Made by a program: the position numbers and the translations under genes | Shown here: one piece after another, positions 1-5,655 of the stretch | Layout of the letters: every line of letters starts with the position of its first letter | Numbering within the stretch: position 1 is the stretch's first letter | Notes under the pieces: model-generated | Told to the model about the DNA's origin: nothing | Seen by the model: only the letters and a program-made list of their open reading frames with translations | Database searches by the model: none | Assembly: GCA_964490725.1 (NCBI GenBank) | Contig: CAZBDU010000155.1 | Coordinates: forward strand, 1 to 7,783 | Length of the DNA: 7,783 nucleotides | Direction: 5' to 3' | Source of the DNA: CAZBDU01 sp964490725 | GTDB taxonomy: Bacteria; Spirochaetota; Spirochaetia; SZUA-6; DRHE01

Positions 1-51
1 GGAGTCAGCGTGACGCGGGAACTCACACGCGACAACTATCTTGACAAACAC
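1..51 (-). CDS. Possible start of a gene running off the left edge
   Basis: Downstream of the DUF6788-like gene and on the same strand, a GTG (complement of 49-51) opens a frame that stays open for 17 codons to the window edge, beginning MFVKIVV. Some transposases of the IS4/IS1634 kind begin in a similar way, and DUF6788-type genes are, as I recall, often next to transposases. There is no clear Shine-Dalgarno sequence and 17 codons is too little to identify a family. Treat it as a hint only. Confidence 0.2.
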   Translation of the reverse strand, partial: MFVKIVVACEFPRHADS

Positions 52-70
52 CGCCCCGGTCGCCTGCGTT

Positions 71-376
71 TCAGTCTTGCCGGCGCAGCAGCTCAGCGTT
101 GATGCGGGTTAACTCATCCACGGCCGCCTTCAACTCTTTGTAGTCGTTGATGCGAGCGCGGATCTCCGGGATCTGCTCTTTCTTGATGGGGATCAGGCGG
201 GTCTTGCCTTTGTAGCTAAAGGACAGCATCAAGGAGACATGGCGTCGCGGGCCGCGGGCACAGTAACAGTTCGGCTTCCCGCACCTACCTTTCAGCTCGT
301 AGATGGAGCCTCGCACCGCGCCGTCCAAGGACTGGATCTTTTCGAGGATCTTGCGTTTCTGTTCCTGCAGGCCCAT
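71..376 (-). CDS. Small Cys-rich DUF6788-like protein (hypothetical)
   Basis: A 101-residue protein of unknown function. The N-terminal half is basic and helical (residues 2-20). A compact motif follows, RCGKPNCYCARGPRRH, with Cys32, Cys37, Cys39 and His46, suggesting a small zinc or other metal site. A beta-like stretch with KGKTRLIPI and a C-terminal helix (about residues 70-100, heptad-like) complete it. The motif matches my memory of the DUF6788 family, which is often found with transposases. I chose the ATG at 376 because GGAGGGG lies just upstream of it; the longer frame from 409 would start inside an inverted repeat and has no ribosome site. The gene is intact and ends at TGA 71-73. 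A role as a transposon accessory or nucleic-acid-binding protein is inference. Confidence 0.7.
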   Translation of the reverse strand: MGLQEQKRKILEKIQSLDGAVRGSIYELKGRCGKPNCYCARGPRRHVSLMLSFSYKGKTRLIPIKKEQIPEIRARINDYKELKAAVDELTRINAELLRRQD

Positions 377-388
377 GTTCCCCTCCCC

Positions 389-415
389 GTCTTTATGCTC
401 TCTTAGCATAAAGAC
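389..415. repeat. Perfect 11-bp inverted repeat in the leader of the DUF6788-like gene
   Basis: The arm GTCTTTATGCT (389-399) is repeated as its exact reverse complement at 405-415, with a 5-base spacer. It lies 13 bases upstream of the ATG at 376, just before the ribosome site. On the minus strand it falls at the expected transcription start of the candidate promoter at 416-444. It could be an operator or a 5' mRNA hairpin. No T-run follows it, so it is not a normal terminator. The symmetry is seen; the role is inferred. Confidence 0.6.
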
Positions 416-444
416 AGACTATCAAAAAAGATCCACCCCTGCAA
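416..444 (-). promoter_or_regulatory. Candidate sigma70-type promoter of the DUF6788-like gene
   Basis: Read on the minus strand, TTGCAG (complement of 439-444) and TAGTCT (complement of 416-421) are separated by 17 bases. The -35 is a good match and the -10 a moderate one. The start point would fall near 409, within the inverted repeat at 389-415. No experimental support. Confidence 0.3.
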
Positions 445-564
445 CCGCAAAGAGTGGAAAATCATAACCCTCGCTGTCCCGTGATTGTCAAACGACTATT
501 GCGCCGCTGGACCACCCCCTAACGAATTCCCAAAGGCCTCCCCCTATAACTTGTTAAGGTGAAA
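422..564. other. Intergenic stretch between the divergent genes, no gene seen
   Basis: The gap between the two divergent start codons (377-714) holds no believable coding frame. Apart from the promoters and palindromes listed separately, I see only a relatively AT-rich patch around 416-480 and GC-rich DNA after 560. The base composition changes near 545-560, which may mark a boundary between the DUF6788-bearing element and the hydroxylase operon, but I see no terminal repeat to prove it. Confidence 0.4.
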
Positions 565-578
565 ACGGTCGCGACCGT
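565..578. promoter_or_regulatory. 14-bp perfect palindrome upstream of the -35 box
   Basis: ACGGTCGCGACCGT reads identically on both strands and lies 11 bases before the -35 hexamer of the hydroxylase promoter. That is a typical place for an activator or a second repressor half-site. A palindrome of this size can occur by chance in GC-rich DNA of this length, so the call rests on position. Confidence 0.3.
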
Positions 579-589
579 GCCGCCGCCCG

Positions 590-618
590 TTGACAGCCCG
601 CAATCGGATACCTAGACT
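590..618 (+). promoter_or_regulatory. Sigma70-type promoter of the molybdenum hydroxylase operon
   Basis: TTGACA (590-595, consensus -35) is followed after exactly 17 bases by TAGACT (613-618, matching TAnAnT of the -10). Transcription would begin near 625, leaving a leader of about 90 bases before the ATG at 715. The -10 and start region are overlapped by the palindrome at 615-637, which suggests repression by blocking RNA polymerase. Confidence 0.6.
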
Positions 619-637
619 GCTCACGACGTGAGCAGTC
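615..637. promoter_or_regulatory. Operator-like palindrome over the -10 and start site
   Basis: The arm GACTGCTCACG (615-625) is followed by one base and then its exact reverse complement (627-637). Eleven paired bases with a one-base centre is very unlikely by chance in a window of this size. It overlaps the last four bases of the -10 box and the predicted start point, the classic place for a repressor of a catabolic operon. The convergent FCD regulator at 4511-5257 is the obvious candidate to bind here, but nothing in the sequence proves the pairing. Confidence 0.6.
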
Positions 638-714
638 GGGACCGGCTCGTGCAGCCGTGCCTCGCGCCGGCAACGGGTCGGGACCGAACACGATCGCTTC
701 CCGGGGAGCCTTAC

Positions 715-3048
715 ATGAGCGTCAGTAGAGCGGCCCCTCCCGAAACCGCATCCGTCCCGAGGGTCGACGGTTTCGAGAAGGTGACCGGACAGAGCGGATT
801 CGCGGACGATCTTTCTTTTCCCGGTCAGCTGGCGGGGGTCATGGTGCGGATTCCGGCGGCCCATGCCAGGCTCAGCGGGATATACTATTCACAGGTCCAA
901 GGGCATCCGCTGGTGGCGGCCGTCTGTGAGGCCCGGGACATCCCGGGGAGAGAGGAAGGTGGGCATCATCCGCCCGGACCAGCCGGTGTTCTGCTGGGAA
1001 AATGTGGTCACCCCCGGCGACGCGGTGGCCATGCTGATCGGTGAAGATGAGGAGGGCCAGATGGGCCTCCGGGAGAAGGTGCGGGTGGAATACGAGCCTC
1101 TGCCGCTGCTGACCGACCCGGAAGAGGCCCTGGACCGGGAAGCACCCCTCATCCATCCGGAGTTCGGGACGAACCTCATCGTCCACCACCGCCTGAGGAG
1201 GGGGGACCTGCGCCGGGGGTTCGCCGAAAGCGACTTCGTCCTGGAGAGGAGGTACACCACGCCCCTGGTGGAGCACGCCTTTCTCGAGCCGGAGTGCGTC
1301 GTCGCCGTCCCGCAGCCGGGGTCGGCCGGAATCAGGCTGTTCGGCAGCATCCAGAGCCCCTTTTCCGCCCGCAGAGCCGCAGCCCGGGTGTTGGGCTGGC
1401 CGCTGTCCAGGGTGTGGGTGGAACCCTCCGACCTGGGCGGGCCCTTCGGCGGCAAGGACGACAACATGAACATCCTCGCGGCGCGGGCCGCGCTCGGCGC
1501 GTTGAAAGTCTCTCGGCCCTTGAAGATCCGCTACGGCCGGGAGGAGTCGGTCCTGGAATCCTACAAACGGCACCCCAGCAGATCGGTGTACAGGGTCGGC
1601 TTCATGAAGAGCGGGCAGATCAAGGCCATGGAAATTGATATCCTGGCCGACGGGGGGGCCTATGCCTCGAAGAGCGCCGCCGTAACCTGGCGGACCACGG
1701 TCGATGCCGCCGGACCGTACCAGATCGACCACGTCAGCACCGACGTCCGCGCTGTCTACACCAACAACCCCTTATTCGCCCAGGAATCCCTGATGGATGA
1801 AATCGCCCGGCGCCTGGAGGTCACCCCCGACGAGGTCGGCGAGATCAACGGCTTTCGCGGCGGTTCGACCACCGCCAGCGGCCAGAAGCTGGAAGGCCAC
1901 GAGGTGAACCTGCTCAAAGCGATGCGCAGGGCGGTCGAGGTCACCGACTTTCGCGCCAAGTGGCTGCGGTACGGGCGGGAAAACGGAGCCCCTGCTCGGG
2001 GGCCCGACCGGGCGCGTTGGGCGGCGGGCGGCGGCTCCCCCCCGGGTCCTGGAGGACAGCGACTTCGTGGAACCGGAGGGCTCGCTCCGGCAGGGGATCG
2101 GGCTGGCGCTCGGCTTCCGGGGGTGCTCGCTGGGGGCCGAGGCGGTGGACGCGGTGGCGGGGTACGTTTCCGTGCAGCCGGACGGTTCCGTATACGTCTC
2201 CTCCGGTCTGATCGAAAACGGGCAGGGTCTGAAGACCACTTTCTCCATCATTGCCGCCGAGGTCCTCGGTCTGCCGGTCCACAGGGTGTCCTTTCTGCCC
2301 ATGAGCACCGCGATCATCCCGGACAGCGGCCCCACCGTGGCCTCCCGTTCCACCCTGATGGGGGGGAAAGCGGTCGCCGGGGCGGCGGAAGAGATACGCA
2401 AGAGAATGGCAGACCTGCTCAGGCAGGCGTGGAAGCTGCCGGCACAGGCGGAAGTGGTCTTCCGCGACGCGCGGGTGCGCTCTCCATCCGCGCCCGGGAA
2501 GGAGATGGATTTCGACGCGCTGTGCGCCCTGTCCCTACCATGAGGGGATAAATCTCTCGGCGCTAAGCTGGTTCAAGGCCCCCGACATCAGCTGGGACGA
2601 GGAAACGGGGCAGGGTCGGCCCTACTTCACCTATGCCTACGGCTGCCAGGTCGCGGAAGTGGCCGTGGACTCGGTCACGGGCGAGATCATAGTCGAGCGG
2701 ATCACGGCCGTCCACGATTCGGGAAAGACCATAAACCGGCTCGGGGCCGAGGGCCAGGCATACGGCGGGGTGACCCAGGGCGCCGGTTACGGCATATGGG
2801 AGCGGATCAGCGCTCCGGGAGGCTTCATCGCCGAGCGCAACTTCGACAGGTACTCATCCCCACCAGCATGGACATCGGCGACATCGAAGTGGTCTTTCTC
2901 GAGGGGCGGGACCCCCATGGACCCTGGGGCGCCAAGTCACTGGAGGGAGCCGGCGCTGGAGCTGACGGCCGCGGCGGTCGCCAACGCCGTCGGCCGCGGC
3001 TTCCGGCGCCTGCCCCTGAGCCAGGAGGAGGTCGTGCTTGGCCGGTAA
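715..3048 (+). pseudogene. Xanthine dehydrogenase-family molybdopterin subunit, frameshifted
   Basis: This would be the large catalytic subunit of a three-subunit molybdenum hydroxylase that oxidises a purine, N-heterocycle or aldehyde. The ATG at 715 has GGGGAG six bases upstream. Matching segments lie in successive frames: start through DIPG; then KVGII, LEPECVVA, GSIQSPF, LGGPFGGKDD, ESLMDEIARR; then LRQGIGLAL and IIPDSGPTVASRS; then SALSWFKAPD, HDSGKTINRL; then IPTSMDIGDIEVV and GPWGAKSLE; then PALELTAAAV to the stop. Simple one-base corrections rejoin them: surplus G in 945-948, surplus A in 1980-1983 (or C in 2037-2043), surplus C in 2533-2535, missing C after 2853, surplus G in 2945-2947. 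The repaired frame is 776 codons, normal for the family. At about 1771-1775, roughly 15 residues including the GAFRGFG-type loop are missing in frame. The Glu expected at the catalytic position (repaired LEEPAL) is kept. As written it makes no active enzyme. Xanthine as substrate is not established. Confidence 0.88.
3023..3028 (+). promoter_or_regulatory. Ribosome binding site that decides a TTG start
   Basis: A full AGGAGG lies nine bases before the TTG at 3038 and inside the 3' end of the Mo-subunit gene. No ATG or GTG in the FAD-subunit frame is near it, so it supports TTG initiation and an 11-base overlap with the upstream gene. Confidence 0.7.
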
Positions 3049-3970
3049 CCGCGGCGGCTCCCCGCCCGCCGGTGGGGAGAATCTGCTCCGTTCGGTGGAG
3101 CTCCTGGCACCCGCCGACCTGGAGGAAGCCCTGGAGATGCTCGGGGGGCGGGGTGAGCGTACGGTCCCGATCGCCGGCGGCACGGACCTCATTTCCGCCT
3201 CGCGGTCCGGCTCCGGGCGCCTGCGGGGCGTCCGGCGGCTGGTCGATGTCGGCTCCCTGGGCGAGCTGGTCTGCCTCCGGCGGAGAGGAAGCACCCTGTG
3301 CCTGGGCGCCAGCACGACCTTCACGGACCTGTTGAACGAGCCGCTCGTGGAGCGGCACTTCCCCCTGCTGCGCGGCGCGGCGGAGAGGATCGGCAGCGTC
3401 CAGATCCGCAACCGCGCCACCTTGGTCGGAAACGTGGTCAACAACGCCCCGTGCGCGGACAGCCTGCCGGCGCTGCTGGTCTACGACGCCTCGCTGGGCG
3501 TCCGTTCCTCGACCGGGGAACGACGGGTCCCGCTGCGGGAATTCCTGGCGGGTCTCTATCAGGTCGCGCTCGGGGGCGGGGAACTGGTGACGGAAATCGT
3601 CCTGCCGGTGCCGCCGGCCCGCCTTTTCGGGACCTACCTCAAGCTGGGCCGGCGCCGCGGCGCCGCTATCAGCCGGATCACCCTGGCCGTGCTGCTGGAG
3701 CTCGACTCGGACAGGGTCCGGGAGGTCCGGCTGGCTGCGGGCGCGGTCACCCCGGTCAGCCGGCGCTTCGCGGAAATCGAGATGCTGGCGCGGGGAGAGC
3801 GGGCGGGCCGCGACCTGTTCGCCCGCATTTCCCGGGAACTGGGACGCCGGATCATACGGATCACCGGCGAGCGCCCGTCCAGCGGCTACAAGATCCCCGT
3901 GGTCCAGCAGCTCTGCTGCCGCGCTCTCTGCACGACATACTCGGAGTACAGGCAGGCCCGGCCATGGTGA
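3038..3970 (+). CDS. Molybdenum hydroxylase FAD-binding subunit (XdhB/CoxM-like)
   Basis: This 310-residue medium subunit binds FAD and passes electrons from the iron-sulfur subunit to NAD+ or another acceptor in the cytoplasm. A PCMH-type FAD domain covers about residues 18-185, with AGGTDL at 46-51 (first FAD loop) and RNRATLVGNVVNNAPCADS at 124-142 (second FAD loop, the GN-x-NAxPxADS signature). A CO-dehydrogenase flavoprotein C-terminal domain follows (about 185-285). Length is normal for the family. The TTG start is chosen for the AGGAGG nine bases upstream; the frame overlaps the Mo-subunit stop by 11 bases, and the next gene starts inside this gene's end. Unlike its upstream partner it has no frameshift. 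It does not show the 4Fe-4S insert of 4-hydroxybenzoyl-CoA reductase, so a general purine/aldehyde/N-heterocycle dehydrogenase is more likely. The exact substrate is unknown. Confidence 0.9.
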   Translation: MAGNRGGSPPAGGENLLRSVELLAPADLEEALEMLGGRGERTVPIAGGTDLISASRSGSGRLRGVRRLVDVGSLGELVCLRRRGSTLCLGASTTFTDLLNEPLVERHFPLLRGAAERIGSVQIRNRATLVGNVVNNAPCADSLPALLVYDASLGVRSSTGERRVPLREFLAGLYQVALGGGELVTEIVLPVPPARLFGTYLKLGRRRGAAISRITLAVLLELDSDRVREVRLAAGAVTPVSRRFAEIEMLARGERAGRDLFARISRELGRRIIRITGERPSSGYKIPVVQQLCCRALCTTYSEYRQARPW

Positions 3971-4563
3971 CGCTGAAAACCACCGTGAACGGGACCCCCC
4001 GGGTGATCACGACCTGGGCCCAGCGGCGCCTGCTGGATCTGCTGCGCGAGGACCTCGGCCTGACCGGCGCCAAGGAGGGGTGCGGGATCGGCGAGTGCGG
4101 GGCCTGCACCGTGGTGGTGAACGGTCTGGCGGTCAACTCCTGCTTGGTGCTGGCCGGACAGCTTCAAGGGGCCGACATCGTCACCGTGGAAGGCCTGGCC
4201 GCGAACGGCGGGCTGCACCGGCTGCAGAAATCCTTCCTGGCGCACGGAGCGGTCCAATGCGGGTTCTGCACGCCTGGGATGCTCATGCCGGCCTGGGCCC
4301 TGCTGCAGAAAAATCCCCATCCCGGGGAAGAGGAGATCCGGACGGCCCTCGCGGGCAACCTCTGCCGGTGCACGGGATACAAGCAAATCATGGAAGCCGT
4401 ACGGGAAGCCGCGGACGCGGCAGAGGAACCCCGAGGGTCACTGACCCCTACCGCCGGGACGCCCGCCTGTCGGCCGGCCGTGAGGCAGGGGACCCATCGA
4501 TCGAGCGCGTTCAGTTGGAGGTGGGTTCCTCCGGGAGGTGGTACTCGTCCCACCACTTTCTGA
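3964..4563 (+). CDS. Molybdenum hydroxylase [2Fe-2S] subunit (XdhC/CoxS-like)
   Basis: The small electron-transfer subunit carries two [2Fe-2S] clusters between the molybdenum site and FAD. The N-terminal ferredoxin-like domain has Cys40, Cys45, Cys48 and Cys60 (CGIGECGAC then C). The helical second domain has Cys99, Cys102, Cys134 and Cys136 (QCGFCTPGM and NLCRCTGY), so all eight cluster ligands are present. The ATG at 3964 overlaps the FAD-subunit TGA in ATGGTGA, which points to translational coupling; there is no strong separate ribosome site. Family members usually end about 15-25 residues after the CRCTGY motif. Here the frame runs on for about 40 more residues of low-complexity sequence (after ADAAEEPRG), giving 199 residues and overlapping the convergent regulator by 53 bases. 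The tail is probably not conserved; a lost stop is possible, since a TGA lies in another frame at 4442-4444. Confidence 0.9.
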   Translation: MVTLKTTVNGTPRVITTWAQRRLLDLLREDLGLTGAKEGCGIGECGACTVVVNGLAVNSCLVLAGQLQGADIVTVEGLAANGGLHRLQKSFLAHGAVQCGFCTPGMLMPAWALLQKNPHPGEEEIRTALAGNLCRCTGYKQIMEAVREAADAAEEPRGSLTPTAGTPACRPAVRQGTHRSSAFSWRWVPPGGGTRPTTF

Positions 4564-5257
4564 CGGATACCAGCAGCGTGTCGATGTGGTCCATCATCGC
4601 GTTTTCCGCCTTGTCCGCGTCCCGTTCCCGCAAGGCTTGCAGGATCTCCCGGTGATCGATGTAGAAAGGCTTGCCGTTCTTTTTGGCCATGAAATCGAAA
4701 AGCTCCGTCCTGTGGCTCAGGGAACAGAGAATCCGGCTCAAGATGACGAACACCTCGTTTTTCGAAGCCTCGGCGATGGCGTAGTGAAAATCCAGGTCGG
4801 ATTTCGAGTCTCGCAAACACTTGTCGTAGTACTTCTGCCGCCTGACCTCGATCCGCTCCAGCTTTTCGAGTATCTTGTCCGTCATGTTCCGGGCGGCCAG
4901 CCTCACCACGTCCCGCTCCACCGTTTTTCTCGCCTCCAGCACCATGAGGAAGTGCTGCAGGGCGTTGCTGCTGGACAGGTCATTAAGCTTCTGGTCGTAG
5001 TTGCCCAGCAGCTTCATCTGCCGTGCGTGCCTTATCTGTTCCACGCCTTTTCGAGTGATCATCCTCCCCCGGAAGCTCGACTTGGTCAGATAGCCCTGGC
5101 GCTCCAGGCGGTTGAGTATCCTGCCTATGGTCGCCGGGCTGTACGAAACGCCCCGATCCTCCAGCAGCCCGGCGATGGCCCAGGCGCCCATCGGAACCTC
5201 TGAGTTCTGGATCATGTGGAGTATCTGTACGTCCCTGTCCTTTTCTTTCTGATTCAT
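4511..5257 (-). CDS. Transcriptional regulator: RNase R/NrpR-type winged helix plus FCD domain
   Basis: A 248-residue DNA-binding regulator. Residues 8-75 form a winged helix of the HTH_12 (RNase R/NrpR) type, recognisable by MGAWAIAGLLEDRG, SPATIGRILNRLERQGYLT and GRMITRKGVEQI. Residues about 92-235 are an all-helical FCD domain, the ligand-binding half of FadR-type GntR regulators. Its metal/ligand set is present: Asp154 and His158 (DLDFH), His202 (DHREIL), His224 (MMDHI). FCD domains usually bind small carboxylates or similar ligands, often with a metal ion. I chose the ATG at 5257 because AGGGG lies eight bases upstream; a longer frame to 5389 exists but its extra 44 residues are unlike protein. 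It converges on the hydroxylase operon, and regulation of that operon is inferred from proximity and the promoter palindrome. Confidence 0.85.
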   Translation of the reverse strand: MNQKEKDRDVQILHMIQNSEVPMGAWAIAGLLEDRGVSYSPATIGRILNRLERQGYLTKSSFRGRMITRKGVEQIRHARQMKLLGNYDQKLNDLSSSNALQHFLMVLEARKTVERDVVRLAARNMTDKILEKLERIEVRRQKYYDKCLRDSKSDLDFHYAIAEASKNEVFVILSRILCSLSHRTELFDFMAKKNGKPFYIDHREILQALRERDADKAENAMMDHIDTLLVSVRKWWDEYHLPEEPTSN

Positions 5258-5356
5258 GCAATATACCCCTGTCGGCGGATTTCGGCGTTTTCCGGGTTTC
5301 AACATACCGCTCGTGATGCAAGGGTCCGGTGGAAGTCGGAACCCGCTCATTGGATA

Positions 5357-5386
5357 TATGTAACACCGAAGGCAGCCACCTGTAAA
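5357..5386 (-). promoter_or_regulatory. Candidate promoter of the regulator
   Basis: On the minus strand TTTACA (complement of 5381-5386) and TACATA (complement of 5357-5362) are separated by 18 bases, within the most AT-rich part of this gap. The leader to the ATG at 5257 would be about 90 bases. I find no copy of the 615-637 palindrome here, so autoregulation through that same site is not supported. Confidence 0.35.
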
Positions 5387-5399
5387 CAAGGAATTGTCT

Positions 5400-5427
5400 G
5401 TCGCCCCTCGGCGACCTGTGCTATCAT
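5400..5427 (+). promoter_or_regulatory. Candidate extended -10 promoter before the GH15 fragment
   Basis: TGCTATCAT at 5419-5427 fits an extended -10 element (TGn before TATCAT). Just upstream, GTCGCC (5400-5405) and GGCGAC (5410-5415) form a short inverted repeat. A -35 at standard spacing is poor (TTGTCT at 5394-5399 is 22 bases away). The distance to the GTG at 5456 is reasonable. Confidence 0.3.
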
Positions 5428-5455
5428 CCAGGGTATCAAGCTGGAGGAACCTGCC

Positions 5456-5655
5456 GTGGACAACCTGGACTATGGTCCGCCGCGCTGGTCTCCAGGGACG
5501 GAAGCATCGACTGGTGCTGCCTGCCCGAGTTCAACTCCCCCTCCATCTTCGCCCGCCTCCTCGACGAGGAGCGCGGCGGCCGACGGCTCAAGAGTGAAGA
5601 GGAACTGTCCTTCAACGTCGGTATAGGGGCTCAGCGAGGGAGTCGATCGTATTGA
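5456..5655 (+). pseudogene. N-terminal fragment of a GH15 glucoamylase/trehalase-like gene
   Basis: GTG at 5456 has GGAGGA seven bases upstream and reads VDNLDYG, the usual opening of bacterial GH15 proteins (normally followed by LIGN.. and then AALVSRDGSIDW). Here the frame jumps: after GGT at 5474-5476 only two bases remain before AALVSRDGSIDWCCLP resumes in another frame at 5479, continuing with EFNSPSIFARLLDEERGG. This fits a deletion of about 19 bases. Similarity fades near 5576-5620. The remaining frame runs to a TGA at 5653-5655 inside the 3' end of the transposon ATPase. Intact GH15 enzymes of this type are about 600 residues, so more than 90 percent, including both catalytic glutamates, is absent. 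The transposon remnant most likely replaced or displaced the rest. Identification rests on one clear motif block. Confidence 0.72.

Noticed and set aside
872..1732. A 286-codon open frame on the minus strand
   Set aside because: It lies opposite the Mo-subunit coding frame, has no ribosome site, and its translation is Pro/Arg/Gly-rich with no motif. It is a high-GC shadow frame.
945..2947. Programmed ribosomal frameshifting in the Mo subunit
   Set aside because: Five shifts at unrelated short runs, in both directions and without slippery heptamers, do not fit programmed recoding.
4444..4511. Intrinsic terminator between the convergent operon and regulator
   Set aside because: Only weak or very short stems are present and there is no T-run on either strand.
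3298..4563. A 421-codon frame that could look like a fused FeS protein
   Set aside because: Only the part from the ATG at 3964 has ferredoxin motifs; the earlier part is a shifted reading of the FAD subunit.
4538..5203. A 221-codon plus-strand frame opposite the regulator
   Set aside because: The regulator frame has clear winged-helix and FCD motifs and a ribosome site; this frame has neither.
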